DNA of 64,000 nt from an uncultured Lachnospiraceae bacterium (GCA_934432595.1 CAKRYR010000004.1:121840-185839), one strand, 5' to 3'. Numbered from the stretch's first letter, positions 1 to 9,219 are shown. The notes: generated by a model from the sequence alone, not told the origin. Made by a program: numbers and translations.

Positions 1-129
1 ATATTAGAAAATATAATAAGTGATTACTTCCAAGATTTGTTAATTATATGTTATAATAATAGAGAGGATTACAAGAAAGAATTATTTGTAATCGTTTATA
101 GAATTGTAAAAGGGTTTAAGAAATATTAG
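1..129 (+). CDS. C-terminal tail of a gene truncated by the window edge
   Basis: Frame 1 is open from the first base and ends at TAG 127-129, giving 42 residues that finish VYRIVKGFKKY. It is rich in hydrophobic and aromatic residues and looks helical, which would fit the ligand-binding end of a TetR-type regulator, but that is only a guess. A terminator hairpin overlaps the last codons, which supports this being a real gene end. The start and most of the protein lie outside the window, so no function is assigned. Confidence 0.6.
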   Translation: MLENIISDYFQDLLIICYNNREDYKKELFVIVYRIVKGFKKY

Positions 130-154
130 TTTTTTTTAAATCCTTTTGTTTTTT
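108..154 (+). terminator. Rho-independent terminator overlapping the end of the first gene
   Basis: AAAAGGGTTTAA (108-119) pairs with TTAAATCCTTTT (136-147) with one G-T pair, followed by a T-rich run to 154. The 5' arm is inside the last codons of the truncated gene. Confidence 0.65.
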
Positions 155-167
155 AGGAGGAATGCGT

Positions 168-1037
168 ATGAAGAAGATGGTATGCGTATTAACCTTTTTA
201 TTTAGTTTTATAATGTGTGGAGTAACTTGTTATGGAGCTGAAATAGAGAAAGATATTCCAGTTAATGCAAAAACAGAAGTAATTATGGAGGGTGTAAAAG
301 AAGGAGTTAGAGTTAAAGATAATGAAATAAAAGTTGAAATGGATGATGGAACAATTATTAAGGCAGAGGGAGAATTTGAGGATACAGTTCGCCTTATGGT
401 AATGCCTATCAAGAAAAGCATGAAGAAAGAGTGGAATTGGCTTCAAAAGATAACAAAAAGAATTGGAGTTAATAAAAGTGCTTATGATATATTTTTTATT
501 AATAGTAAAGGAGTAAGGGTTGATGCAGGTAAGGGAAGTCAGATATCAGTTATGTCTAGAGATAGACTAAAAGATATTAATGTATACTTTATTGGGTCTA
601 ATGGGGGACAGTCAAAACTAAAATCAAAGATTGAGGAATATGTTGTTAAATTTAAGATGGTTAGGAATGGATATTATACATTAGTTATAGCTAATGATAA
701 TAAGGCTGGATTTACAAAGAATGATAATTCAATAAAGGATATTACTAAAACTGAGGATGATAGAAGTAAAGAAGATGCTTTGGATGAAAATAGTAATAAT
801 AAACAGAAAGATGAAGCTGATAATAATAAACAGGAAGATGAAAATGGTAATTCAGATAAGAAGGTAGATGGTAAAAAGAATACAAGTAGTTCAAAAACTT
901 CAAAGAGTGAAAAAAAAGGAATAGATATAGCTTATTTATTATTGATTTTAGGTGTATTTGTGGGGACGGTAATAATATTTATTATAATATTATTTAAGAA
1001 AAAGAAGGATGAAGAAGATAGTAAAAGTATAGAGTAA
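168..1037 (+). CDS. Exported protein with C-terminal membrane anchor, function unknown
   Basis: 289 residues. AGGAGG at 155-160 is 7 nt from ATG 168; the in-frame ATG at 162 is only 1 nt away, so 168 is chosen. An N-terminal signal peptide (basic MKK, hydrophobic core, cleavage probably near GVTCYGA) precedes a globular region to about residue 180. A low-complexity Asn/Asp/Lys/Ser linker (about 185-245) leads to one strong transmembrane helix followed by a KKKKDEED cytoplasmic tail. There is no LPXTG-like motif, so it is held in the membrane by the C-terminal helix rather than by sortase. I do not recognise the globular domain. A cell-surface role is inferred from topology only. Confidence 0.8.
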   Translation: MKKMVCVLTFLFSFIMCGVTCYGAEIEKDIPVNAKTEVIMEGVKEGVRVKDNEIKVEMDDGTIIKAEGEFEDTVRLMVMPIKKSMKKEWNWLQKITKRIGVNKSAYDIFFINSKGVRVDAGKGSQISVMSRDRLKDINVYFIGSNGGQSKLKSKIEEYVVKFKMVRNGYYTLVIANDNKAGFTKNDNSIKDITKTEDDRSKEDALDENSNNKQKDEADNNKQEDENGNSDKKVDGKKNTSSSKTSKSEKKGIDIAYLLLILGVFVGTVIIFIIILFKKKKDEEDSKSIE

Positions 1038-1066
1038 TAAAAATATAATTGATAGGAGTCTATAAC

Positions 1067-2152
1067 ATGGGGTATGAATTAGATGCTAATAAATATAATT
1101 ATAAGTGTTTAATGTTAAGTGTTTTAGCTATTGAATTAATATGGATAGCAACGGAAACAGGATTATTTGTAGTTGAAAAGATTATTATGAGAACGGCTGT
1201 TATTCCAATAACAATATTTTCTATGATTGTTATAATTGTACTTGCTCTTATGGGACTTAATCATAGGTGGGTTAAGTATGTTCTTATTACATCAGAAATA
1301 TTTGCAATTCATATAATGGGAACTATGCTTACATATCACGTTGTTATTTTTTTCGGAATACCATTTCTTATGGCAGCTCATTATCAGAATAAGAAAATGG
1401 CAATATATACATTGATAACAAGTCTTATAGGAATGGTTTTTGTAATCGGTATAGGATATAGTTATGGTGTATGTGATTTGAATATGGTAGCTTTTACTAA
1501 GGACAGAATAGATACATATGGAGAGTTAGCGATAATACCAATTAATATTATAAGTGGAGCAACAAAATTAAAAGTTATGGCATATTTTTATTTTCCAAGA
1601 GCAGTATTGTTGGTATTATTTACTGTCATGACATTATCTATTGCAGAAAGTGGTAGAGTTATGCAACAGAAACAAACAGAAGCAGAATATGAAAGTACAC
1701 ATGATAAGATGACGGGAGTGTACAATAAAAATATGTATCTACGAATGATTAGTGAAAAGTGTCCTAAAATGAAAAAAATTGCAGTAGTTTTTTTTGATGT
1801 TAATGGATTAAAACAAATTAATGATAATTTAGGACATGAAAAAGGTGATTTACTTATAAAATTGGCTGCGAAAACATTATCTTATTTTAAATCTGATGAT
1901 TTAAGTATATTTAGAATGGGTGGAGATGAGTTTGTGGCAATTATGGAGAATGGTACAGAAGAAAAGGTTGAAAAATTTCTAGCTAGTTGGAAGAAAATAC
2001 TAGAGGCTATGAATAGTGAAATGTCAGAAATTAAATGCGAAATGGCTTCTGGTTATGCGTTAGGAGAGGGAAAAGATGTAGAAAAAATTGTAGAAATGGC
2101 TGATGAGGAGATGTATAAGAATAAGATTGCAATGAAAGGATTTGCTAGATAG
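1067..2152 (+). CDS. Membrane-bound GGDEF diguanylate cyclase
   Basis: 361 residues. AGGAG at 1054-1058 lies 8 nt before ATG 1067, which is preferred to the TTG at 1049. The first ~195 residues hold about six hydrophobic helices, a membrane sensor region. The GGDEF domain follows, opening with HDKMTGVYNKN and with an intact GGDEF at residues 285-289, so it should make c-di-GMP from two GTP. The usual RxxD inhibitory site just upstream is not seen (sequence there is KSDDLSIF), suggesting no classical product inhibition. The gene begins 29 nt after the exported protein and may be co-transcribed with it. The signal sensed is unknown. Confidence 0.9.
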   Translation: MGYELDANKYNYKCLMLSVLAIELIWIATETGLFVVEKIIMRTAVIPITIFSMIVIIVLALMGLNHRWVKYVLITSEIFAIHIMGTMLTYHVVIFFGIPFLMAAHYQNKKMAIYTLITSLIGMVFVIGIGYSYGVCDLNMVAFTKDRIDTYGELAIIPINIISGATKLKVMAYFYFPRAVLLVLFTVMTLSIAESGRVMQQKQTEAEYESTHDKMTGVYNKNMYLRMISEKCPKMKKIAVVFFDVNGLKQINDNLGHEKGDLLIKLAAKTLSYFKSDDLSIFRMGGDEFVAIMENGTEEKVEKFLASWKKILEAMNSEMSEIKCEMASGYALGEGKDVEKIVEMADEEMYKNKIAMKGFAR

Positions 2153-2268
2153 TGATGGTTAGTAAAATATGTAACTGTTATGGTAGTTAATCTTTAAAAT
2201 ATTAATGTATAAGTTTTTTGATTTAATACACAATACTATTAAAGGGATTGATAAGGAGGAATTTACTT

Positions 2269-5265
2269 ATGGCAAAAAGTATTACAGCACCAGAACAAGT
2301 AAGAAAAATTGAGGGTTATGAATTAGTTAGTAGTGAAGTATTAGATGAAATCAAAAGTGTTGGCTTAGTATATAAGCATGTAAAATCAGGCGCAAGGGTA
2401 GTTGTTGTGTCTAATGATGATGAAAATAAAGTTTTTTCAATAGGTTTTAGAACACCTCCAACGGATTCGACAGGTGTTGCACATATTATTGAGCATTCAG
2501 TATTATGTGGTTCTAAAAAATATCCACCAAAAGATCCTTTTATTGAACTAGCAAAGGGCTCTTTAAATACATTTTTAAATGCGATAACTTATCCAGATAA
2601 AACAATTTATCCAATTGCAAGTTGTAATGATAAGGATTATCAGAATTTAATGAATGTATATCTTGATGCAGTATTTTATCCAAACATTTATAAAAATGAG
2701 AAGATTTTTAAACAAGAAGGATGGCACTATGAATTAGATTCTGAAGATGGAGAGGTTATATATAATGGCGTTGTATATAACGAAATGAAGGGAGCATTTT
2801 CATCACCAAAACAAGTAGTTTTTAGAACGGTTCAGAATTCATTATTCCCAAATACTTCTTATAGTACAGAATCAGGCGGAGACCCTGAATGTATTCCAGA
2901 TCTTACTTATGAAGACTTTTTAGCTTTTCATGGTAAGTTTTATCATCCTGCAAATAGTTATATATATTTATATGGAGATATGGATATAGAAGAAAAGCTA
3001 GATTTTATTGCAAATGAATATTTAAATGATTTTGATAGAATAGAAGTTGACTCTGAGATTAAATATCAAGAACCATTTAAAGAAATGAGAGAAATGATTA
3101 AATATTATCCAATTCCAGAGGAAGAAGATACTAAAGATAAAGCGTTTTTAGCTTATAATATGTCTATTGGAACTTCTTTAGATAAAGAACTTTGCTTTGC
3201 ATTTGAAGTATTAGATTATGTTTTACTAGGAACTTCAGGAGCACCAGTAAAGCAAGCAATATTAGATGCAGGTCTTGCGAAAGATGTATTCGGTGGATAT
3301 GATTCGGATTTGTATCAGCCATTTTTCTCTATTATAGGAAAAGATGCTAATTATGAAGATAAAGACAAATATATTAAGGTTGTTAGGGAAGCTTTGGAAA
3401 AGGTAGTTAAAGAAGGAGTAGATAAGAAAGCTTTAAAAGCAGCAATTAATAGATATGAGTTTAAACATAGAGAGGCTGATTTTGATGGTTATCCTAAAGG
3501 ACTTATCTATGGTTTAGATATGTTTGATAGTTGGTTGTATGATGATAATCAACCTTTTATGAGAATGAGTTTAAATGAAACATATGCATTCTTGAAGGAA
3601 AAGATTGATACAAATTATTATGAAGAATTAATTCAAAAGTATATGTTAGATAATACTTATGCAAGCTTTGTTGGAGTATTACCAAAGGCAGGATTGGGTA
3701 AGGAATTAGAAGAGAAAACAGCAGAAAAATTGGCAAAATATAAAGAAACTTTATCAGAAGATGAGATAAAACAGTTAATTGAGGATACGAAAGCTCTTAA
3801 GAAATTCCAAGAGGAACCTTCAACAGAAGAAGAGCTAAAAACAATTCCTATGTTAACTATAGGTGATATTAAGAAAGAGGCATATCATATTAATAATCAG
3901 ATACGTAAGGTAGATGATGTTACAGTTGTTTATCATGATGTATTTACTAATGGAATAGTGTATTTTGATTTCTTGTTTGATTTGGATAAAGTACCAAAAA
4001 CTTTATCACCATATATTGGATTGTATGCTATTGCTTTAGGATATTTTAATACGGAGAATTATTCTTATTCTCAATTGGATAATGAGATTAATATGGTAAC
4101 TGGTGGAATGGAATTTCGACCTATGAATTATTCTATTGAATACGAGGATAAGAGTAGAGGTTCTAAGACATTTATGAAGGTTAGTGTAAGAACTTTATGC
4201 GAAAATATGGATAAAACTCTTGAACTTATAAAAGAGATTCTATTTAAAACTAATTACGGAGATAGTAAGAGATTAAAAGAAGTTCTGCAAGAAACATCGT
4301 CTAGAACCAATATGAAAATAACTGCTTCTGGACATATTGCAGCAGCTAAGAGAGCTTTATCTTATATTTCTCAATGTGGAATGTTTAATGAGTTAACAGG
4401 AGGAATAGGTTATTATGAATTCCTTAAGGATATTGAGGATAATTTTGAAGAAAAGAGCACTATTGTAAGTGAAGTATTTAACAGGCTTACAGAGATGATT
4501 TTTGCCAAAGAGAATCTAATGATTAATTTTACTTCTGATGAAAATGAGTATAAAGAAGCAGAGGGAAAATTAAAGGATTTTGTAGATTCAATACCTGAAA
4601 AGGCAATAGTTAATAACGAGGTATTTAATGGATTTGATATTATGGCAGAGACTGATTTTGCAACTACTGGTAGATTTAAGCTATCTAATAAAAATGAAGG
4701 TTATAAGACAGCTGGTAAGATTCAATATGTTGCAAGAGCAGGTAATTTTGTTAAGAAGGGACTTGAATTTAAGGGAACTCTTAATATACTTAAGGTTATT
4801 CTTAATTATGATTATCTTTGGACAAATGTTAGAGTTAAGGGTGGAGCTTATGGAGCATCTTGTAGTTTCTTAAGAGATGGTGCGGCTTTCTTTACTTCTT
4901 ATAGAGATCCTAAACTTAAGGAGACTATTGATGTGTATGAGAAGGTTGTAGAGTATATTGAGAATTTTGATGCTGATGAGAGGGAAATGACTAAGTATAT
5001 TATTGGTACTATTAGCTCGTTGGATACGCCACTTAGTCCATATGCTCAGGGACAACGTGATTTTTCAGCTTATTTTACAGGGCTTACACAGGAGGAGATT
5101 CAGAAGGAGAGAGATGAAATTCTTAGTGCTAAGCCAGAGGATATTAGGAAACTTGCAGATATAGCTAAGGCTACTATTGAGGATAATAATCTTTGTGTTA
5201 TTGGTAATGAAGGATTAATCGAGAAGAATGCTTCATTATTCAAGGAGATTAAGAATTTAGAGTAG
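2269..5265 (+). CDS. M16C metalloprotease, PreP/Cym1 type (insulinase family)
   Basis: 998 residues, the usual length for the presequence protease subfamily. AGGAGGA at 2254-2260 places the start at ATG 2269. The inverted zinc motif HxxEH is H72-I-I-E75-H76, and the distal Glu ligand is likely E172 in NEMKGA, about 100 residues later as in plant PreP. A second catalytically silent M16 half makes up the C-terminal part, with the conserved RVKGGAYGA segment. Family members form a clamshell and degrade short unstructured peptides. The bacterial enzyme is probably cytoplasmic, as no signal peptide is seen. It stands alone as a transcription unit. Confidence 0.93.
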   Translation: MAKSITAPEQVRKIEGYELVSSEVLDEIKSVGLVYKHVKSGARVVVVSNDDENKVFSIGFRTPPTDSTGVAHIIEHSVLCGSKKYPPKDPFIELAKGSLNTFLNAITYPDKTIYPIASCNDKDYQNLMNVYLDAVFYPNIYKNEKIFKQEGWHYELDSEDGEVIYNGVVYNEMKGAFSSPKQVVFRTVQNSLFPNTSYSTESGGDPECIPDLTYEDFLAFHGKFYHPANSYIYLYGDMDIEEKLDFIANEYLNDFDRIEVDSEIKYQEPFKEMREMIKYYPIPEEEDTKDKAFLAYNMSIGTSLDKELCFAFEVLDYVLLGTSGAPVKQAILDAGLAKDVFGGYDSDLYQPFFSIIGKDANYEDKDKYIKVVREALEKVVKEGVDKKALKAAINRYEFKHREADFDGYPKGLIYGLDMFDSWLYDDNQPFMRMSLNETYAFLKEKIDTNYYEELIQKYMLDNTYASFVGVLPKAGLGKELEEKTAEKLAKYKETLSEDEIKQLIEDTKALKKFQEEPSTEEELKTIPMLTIGDIKKEAYHINNQIRKVDDVTVVYHDVFTNGIVYFDFLFDLDKVPKTLSPYIGLYAIALGYFNTENYSYSQLDNEINMVTGGMEFRPMNYSIEYEDKSRGSKTFMKVSVRTLCENMDKTLELIKEILFKTNYGDSKRLKEVLQETSSRTNMKITASGHIAAAKRALSYISQCGMFNELTGGIGYYEFLKDIEDNFEEKSTIVSEVFNRLTEMIFAKENLMINFTSDENEYKEAEGKLKDFVDSIPEKAIVNNEVFNGFDIMAETDFATTGRFKLSNKNEGYKTAGKIQYVARAGNFVKKGLEFKGTLNILKVILNYDYLWTNVRVKGGAYGASCSFLRDGAAFFTSYRDPKLKETIDVYEKVVEYIENFDADEREMTKYIIGTISSLDTPLSPYAQGQRDFSAYFTGLTQEEIQKERDEILSAKPEDIRKLADIAKATIEDNNLCVIGNEGLIEKNASLFKEIKNLE

Positions 5266-5446
5266 TATGGTGTTATAGTGTGGTGTTCTAGTATAGGTTG
5301 GTGAAGGCTTTAGGTGGGGTGATGCTTTAAATTATATTTTTATAAATACCAGTGTAATTATAGTATGTATTTAGATTTAATAATTATGTTTAATATTAAT
5401 TTATAGTTTTTTAATTGCATTGTTTTATTTAATGGGTTATGATGTT

Positions 5447-5472
5447 TATTGTGGTTAGGGTATACCACAATA
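5447..5472. promoter_or_regulatory. Palindrome upstream of the GerMN-like gene
   Basis: TATTGTGGT (5447-5455) and ACCACAATA (5464-5472) are perfectly complementary around an 8-nt loop, ending 32 nt before the ATG. It could be an operator or a leader hairpin. No regulator can be named. Confidence 0.45.
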
Positions 5473-5504
5473 ATATGGATAATGATTAAGAAGGGAAGAT
5501 TTAC

Positions 5505-6371
5505 ATGAAAGAATTAAGAAAGTTTAAAGTTTTTGTAGGAGTATGTCTATCATTAATGGTTGCATTGGTTGCAGTTTTATCTGTAAAGGGTGCAACAAGT
5601 GCAAATGCAGCTGCTAAGAAGAGTGTTACAATTAATCTTTATAATCCAAATGCTAATGCAGATGGTTTTGACGTTACAAAGGTAAGTATACCAAAGGTTA
5701 CTCCAACTAATGTAGTTAAGGAATTAGCAAAGGAACAAGATTCTTATAAAGGTGTAGTAGCGAGAGGATTTACTCAAAAGAAAACTCATGTTACTGTTGA
5801 TTTTAATGCTAAGTTTCAAGAGAATATATGTAAAATGGGAACAGCAGGAGAAACAATGATGTTAGGTTCATTTGTAAATACTATGTTAGAGGCTTGTAAT
5901 GCAAAAACAATTACTATTACAGTAAAGGGTAAAGTATTAGAAACAGGACACAATGTATATGACCAACCACTTACTTTCTTCTATGTTACACCTAATAATG
6001 GAGTGTCTATAACAGTTTATACTCCAAATGAAAATGCAGATGGATTTAATAGAACAACTGCAGTTGTTGCTAAGGTTACACCTACTAATATTTTAAATGC
6101 AATAGGAAGCTATGAGACTAGATATAGAAATGCTAATATTAGAGCATTAGGTTTTACTCAAAATAAGAGACACGTTGAAGTTAATTTAACTACTGAATTC
6201 CAAAATATGTTATGCAACTATGGAACAGCAGGTGAATATGTATTATTAGGTTCATTTGTTAATACAATGTTAGATGCTTGTAATGCAGATACTATTACTA
6301 TCAAAATTAGAGGAAATGCATTAGAAACAGGACACAATGTATATGACCAACCACTTAGAAAATTTAACTAG
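5505..6371 (+). CDS. Secreted protein with two tandem GerMN-like domains
   Basis: 288 residues. Signal peptide at 1-~37 (KFKVFVGVCLSLMVALVAVLSVKG, cleavage likely near ANAAA). Two repeats of about 120 residues follow, each running from a (V/I)T(I/V)(N/Y)xYxPNxNADGF start through a VxVxxxxxFQ strand and AGExxxLGSFVNTMLxACNA helix to ETGHNVYDQPL. This layout resembles the GerMN (sporulation/germination) domain, in which a VDFS-type strand, an 'i..TL' helix and a GH-containing end recur; the match is by pattern only. There is no sortase motif or C-terminal helix, so it is probably released or bound to the wall non-covalently. GGGAAG upstream supports ATG 5505. Confidence 0.7.
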   Translation: MKELRKFKVFVGVCLSLMVALVAVLSVKGATSANAAAKKSVTINLYNPNANADGFDVTKVSIPKVTPTNVVKELAKEQDSYKGVVARGFTQKKTHVTVDFNAKFQENICKMGTAGETMMLGSFVNTMLEACNAKTITITVKGKVLETGHNVYDQPLTFFYVTPNNGVSITVYTPNENADGFNRTTAVVAKVTPTNILNAIGSYETRYRNANIRALGFTQNKRHVEVNLTTEFQNMLCNYGTAGEYVLLGSFVNTMLDACNADTITIKIRGNALETGHNVYDQPLRKFN

Positions 6372-6400
6372 GAAATTAATATGTAGTTCTAGAGACGATA

Positions 6401-6494
6401 AAAATAAGGGATTTTCTATTTAGAGATTCTTTATGAGTGATGGTATAAATTTATGCCTGTTACCTTAAAGTTCTAAATAGAAATCCCTTATTTT
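6401..6494. repeat. Long inverted repeat downstream of the GerMN-like gene
   Basis: Arms at 6401-6424 and 6472-6494 are complementary except for one extra base (AAAATAAGGGATTTTC... against ...GAAATCCCTTATTTT), enclosing 47 nt. It lies 30 nt after the stop codon at 6371. It may end transcription, although no clear T-run follows. Confidence 0.6.
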
Positions 6495-6499
6495 GCTCT

Positions 6500-6703
6500 G
6501 TTCACTGAAATTTTTATTATGATACTGATGAAGATACATTTATGCTTACTGATTATGGTGCAGCACACTTGACTTGTATGGTATTATGCCATTATGCTAT
6601 AGCATCCACTGCTTGGTGTTGTTTATCAGTATATAAATTATAAAAAATTAATAACAATATTAAGAATGATAGCTTTCACTTGAAAAGTGGGAGCTATTAT
6701 TTT
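6500..6703 (+). ncRNA. Candidate structured non-coding RNA ending at a terminator
   Basis: No credible ORF. ATACTGAT (6522-6529) and ATCAGTAT (6625-6632) close a domain that contains ATGG/CCAT, ATGC/GCAT and GCAGCAC/GGTG(T)TG pairings. A strong terminator follows. The combination suggests a small RNA gene or a long structured leader of era; it does not match tmRNA, 6S, SRP RNA or any riboswitch that I can recognise. Expression is inferred. Confidence 0.3.
6669..6703 (+). terminator. Rho-independent terminator
   Basis: ATAGCTTTCACTT (6669-6681) pairs with AAGTGGGAGCTAT (6685-6697), 13 bp with two G-T pairs and a GAA loop, followed by TATTTTATAA. Confidence 0.7.
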
Positions 6704-6728
6704 ATAATCAAAATATGGTTGTATTTTA

Positions 6729-6762
6729 TTTCATGGGAAATTGCGTAGCATTTCCTATGAAA
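6729..6762 (+). repeat. Dispersed hairpin element, copy 1
   Basis: TTTCATGGGAAAT (6729-6741) pairs with ATTTCCTATGAAA (6750-6762) with a single G-T pair; the core reads GAAATTGCGTAGCATTTC. It sits 26 nt after the preceding terminator. Other copies: 8823, 27551, 29916, 49827, 54226. Confidence 0.85.
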
Positions 6763-6860
6763 CAAAACACGACCTGAGGATGCACAGTTCGTGGAAAGAA
6801 AATTTGAACTGCGTTCCCACTCGCACGCGAAAGAGTCGCAAGTAACTCTTTGTTCTATTT
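6757..6860 (+). repeat. Long downstream extension of the hairpin element (copy a)
   Basis: Directly after hairpin copy 1 comes a conserved block starting ATGAAACAAAACACGACCTG and ending near AACTCTTTGTT. A second copy lies at 54257-54352 with the same order and scattered substitutions. The hairpin at 8823 shares only the first ~16 nt of this block. Confidence 0.7.
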
Positions 6861-6910
6861 AATACAATCTATGGGATAGTTTAGGAAGAAAAATTAAAGG
6901 AGGATATATT

Positions 6911-7813
6911 TTGCAAAATAATTTTAAATCAGGGTTTGTGACACTTATAGGAAGACCAAATGTGGGCAAATCAACCTTGATGAATAATCTAATTGGTCAA
7001 AAAATAGCTATTACATCTAGTAAACCACAGACTACAAGGAATAGAATTCAGACTGTGTATACAGATGAGGAAGGTCAAATAATATTCTTAGATACTCCAG
7101 GTATTCACAAAGCAAAGAATAAATTAGGCGATTATATGGTAAATGCAGCTGAAAGAACATTATCAGAGGTAGATGTTATTGTATGGCTTGTAGAACCAAC
7201 AGACTTTATAGGAACTCATGAACAGCATATAGCAGAGATTTTAAAAAATGTAAAAACTCCTGTTATTTTAGCTATTAATAAAATAGATTCAGTAAATAAA
7301 GAAGACATAATGACTGCAATTAATACATATAAGGATGTACATGAATTTGCAGAAATAGTACCTGTATCAGCATTAAAAGGCGAAAATAGAGATGAATTAT
7401 TAAAGGTATTATTTAAATATTTACCAAATGGTCCAATGTATTATGATGAGGACACTGTAACAGATCAACCAGAAAGACAGATAGTTGCAGAGCTAATTAG
7501 AGAAAAGGCTCTTAGATTACTTAGTGATGAGGTTCCTCATGGAATAGCAGTTACTATTGAGAACATGAAATATCGTAAAAAAGCTCACATATACGATATT
7601 GATGCAACAATAATATGTGAAAGGGATTCTCATAAGGGAATAATTATTGGAAAAAAGGGGGCTATGCTTAAGAGTATAGGAACTAAAGCAAGAGTTGAGA
7701 TAGAGAATTTATTAGGTAATAAGGTAAATCTTCAATTATGGGTTAAGGTGAAGAAAGATTGGAGAGATAGTGATTTTTTACTTAAGAATTATGGATATAA
7801 AGAAAATAATTAA
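6911..7813 (+). CDS. era: GTPase Era
   Basis: 300 residues, the family length. AAAGGAGG (6896-6903) is 7 nt from TTG 6911, which starts the protein MQNNFKSGFVTLIGRPNVGKST. G1 (GRPNVGKST), G3 (DTPG) and G4 (NKID) are present, and the C-terminal KH domain carries SHKGIIIGKKGAMLK. Era binds the 3' end of 16S rRNA and acts in 30S subunit maturation. It is followed by a YqzL-like gene and recO, a gene order well known in Firmicutes. Confidence 0.97.
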   Translation: MQNNFKSGFVTLIGRPNVGKSTLMNNLIGQKIAITSSKPQTTRNRIQTVYTDEEGQIIFLDTPGIHKAKNKLGDYMVNAAERTLSEVDVIVWLVEPTDFIGTHEQHIAEILKNVKTPVILAINKIDSVNKEDIMTAINTYKDVHEFAEIVPVSALKGENRDELLKVLFKYLPNGPMYYDEDTVTDQPERQIVAELIREKALRLLSDEVPHGIAVTIENMKYRKKAHIYDIDATIICERDSHKGIIIGKKGAMLKSIGTKARVEIENLLGNKVNLQLWVKVKKDWRDSDFLLKNYGYKENN

Positions 7814-7912
7814 TTACATAGATTGTAATTGGAAGTTATTCATTATATAAATTAAGGATGTTTATTGGAAGCAAAATAAATGTAGTTTAATAAAAGAATG
7901 GGGATAAGTGTT

Positions 7913-8092
7913 ATGAAATTTGAAGAATTATGGGATAAGTTTGAGCAAAGTGGTAATATTCAAGATTATTTAGAATATTGTGCTTGGAATGGTTCAATGG
8001 ATATAACTTGTTATGTTACATCAGAAAATCTTATGACTGAAAGTGGTGACTTAGGTGGATTCACAGCTAACGGTAATGGGGCTAGTGCTTAG
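7913..8092 (+). CDS. YqzL-like small protein
   Basis: 59 residues from ATG 7913 (GGGGAT lies 7 nt upstream; the ATG at 7898 has no site). The N-terminal segment MKFEELWDKFEQSGNIQDYL matches the pattern of Bacillus YqzL (W-x2-F-x2-(S/T)GxI(D)xYL). It occupies YqzL's usual place between era and recO. The remaining ~35 residues are low in conserved features and overlap the start of recO by 38 nt, implying translational coupling. The function of the family is unknown. Confidence 0.7.
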   Translation: MKFEELWDKFEQSGNIQDYLEYCAWNGSMDITCYVTSENLMTESGDLGGFTANGNGASA

Positions 8093-8795
8093 TGCTAGTC
8101 CAGTTGCAGAATATGATAAACGTTTAGTTGTACTTACTAAGGAGTATGGTAAGATTACAATGTTTGCAAGAGGGGCTAGAAGACAAAATAGTATGCTTAT
8201 GGCGTGTTCTTCGCCCTTTACTTTTGGCTATTTTACGATATACAAAGGAAGAAATTCGTATAATTTAATGAGCGCACAGGTAAGCAATTATTTTGTAGAG
8301 CTTCGAGAAGATATAGAAGCAGTAACCTATGGGCTTTATTTTTGTGAATTCGTGGACTATTATACTAAGGAAAATCAAGAAGCAACAGAAATATTAAAGC
8401 TTTTGTATCAGTCATGTAGAGCTTTATGCATTAAGGAACTAGATAAAAGAATGGTGCGGTTTGTATTTGAGGCAAAACTTATATATTTAAATGGCGAAAT
8501 TACGCCTTTACATGAATGTGTGAAATGTGGTTCTAAAGAAAATTTAATAGGAATATCTATAGAAAATGGTGGACTTATATGTGAAGAGTGTAGAGGTAGC
8601 GTTAGTGATTTAATAAAACTAAGTCCCTCAGCTGTATATACATTACAATATATTATGTATTCCTCTATAGAGAAACTTTATTCATTTACAGTGAAAGAGG
8701 ATGTTATAAGGGAAATTGAGTTGGTTATGAAAAAATATATAAGTAGGTATATAGATAGAAAATTCAAATCAATGGATATGTTAGAGATGTTTTAA
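8055..8795 (+). CDS. recO: DNA repair protein RecO
   Basis: 246 residues. The N-terminal OB fold shows GLVLSASPVAEYDKRLVVLTKEYGK and FARGARR, typical of RecO. A C4 zinc finger is present (CVKCGS...CEECRG). RecO loads RecA onto SSB-coated single-stranded DNA with RecR. The start is likely GTG 8055, inside the preceding gene, giving MDSQLTVMGLVL; ATG 8076 is a possible alternative. The ribosome-binding site is weak (GGTGAC), in keeping with coupling to the upstream gene. Confidence 0.93.
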   Translation: MDSQLTVMGLVLSASPVAEYDKRLVVLTKEYGKITMFARGARRQNSMLMACSSPFTFGYFTIYKGRNSYNLMSAQVSNYFVELREDIEAVTYGLYFCEFVDYYTKENQEATEILKLLYQSCRALCIKELDKRMVRFVFEAKLIYLNGEITPLHECVKCGSKENLIGISIENGGLICEECRGSVSDLIKLSPSAVYTLQYIMYSSIEKLYSFTVKEDVIREIELVMKKYISRYIDRKFKSMDMLEMF

Positions 8796-8822
8796 GCGTT
8801 TATAAGTTGAACTGCTTTCTTA

Positions 8823-8862
8823 TTTCATACGAGAAAATTGCGTCGCATTTCCTCGTATGAAA
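8823..8862 (+). repeat. Dispersed hairpin element, copy 2
   Basis: TTTCATACGAG (8823-8833) and CTCGTATGAAA (8852-8862) are perfectly complementary and flank the AAAATTGCGTCGCATTTC core. The arm sequence differs from copy 1 yet pairing is kept. It lies 27 nt after recO and is followed by AACAAAACACGA, the start of the long extension, which is then lost. Confidence 0.85.
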
Positions 8863-8889
8863 CAAAACACGAATGTCGTTATTATTATT

Positions 8890-9045
8890 ATGATTGGAGA
8901 AACTTCCTATAGTGGTTGTGGATGTTATCAAAAAAATGATGATTACCTTCACGTAGTTGTTACATCAGGCGTTGGTATGTGGGGAATGGTAATGAGGGTT
9001 GGCACAGATTCAGAAGTAATAAATATAAGATGTGAGTTATACTAG
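8890..9045 (+). CDS. Possible small protein or 5'-truncated gene remnant
   Basis: An open frame runs from the hairpin repeat to TAG 9045; from ATG 8890 it would give about 51 residues containing GETSYSGCGCYQKNDDYLH and VGTDSEVINIRC. The composition looks protein-like, but there is no ribosome-binding site before any ATG, and the upstream part of the frame is repeat sequence. A remnant whose 5' end was replaced by the repeat is as likely as a working gene. I do not recognise it. Confidence 0.2.
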   Translation: MIGETSYSGCGCYQKNDDYLHVVVTSGVGMWGMVMRVGTDSEVINIRCELY

Positions 9046-9120
9046 AAGATTGAAAAATACTAGTTTAATGTGGAACTGTGTAAAATGATAAGAAAAAATA
9101 GATTAATATGTAAAAAGTAC

Positions 9121-9149
9121 TTGAAAATATTATAGGTTATTAGTAAAAT
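9121..9149 (+). promoter_or_regulatory. Sigma-A promoter for the lipoprotein gene
   Basis: TTGAAA (9121-9126), 17-nt spacer, TAAAAT (9144-9149). The leader to the ATG at 9220 would be about 65 nt. Confidence 0.55.
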
Positions 9150-9219
9150 AGGAAAGGTGAGTTAAGAAATAGGGAAATTTATATTTCAAAAGGGGATAAA
9201 TAAAGGAAAGCAGGTAGTT

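Noticed and set aside
4628..5055. Extra ORFs within the M16C protease
   Set aside because: Shadow frames in low-complexity AT-rich coding sequence; the main frame is intact throughout.
8857..8889. ATG 8857 as the start of a 62-residue protein
   Set aside because: The start falls inside the hairpin repeat arm and its conserved extension and lacks a ribosome-binding site.
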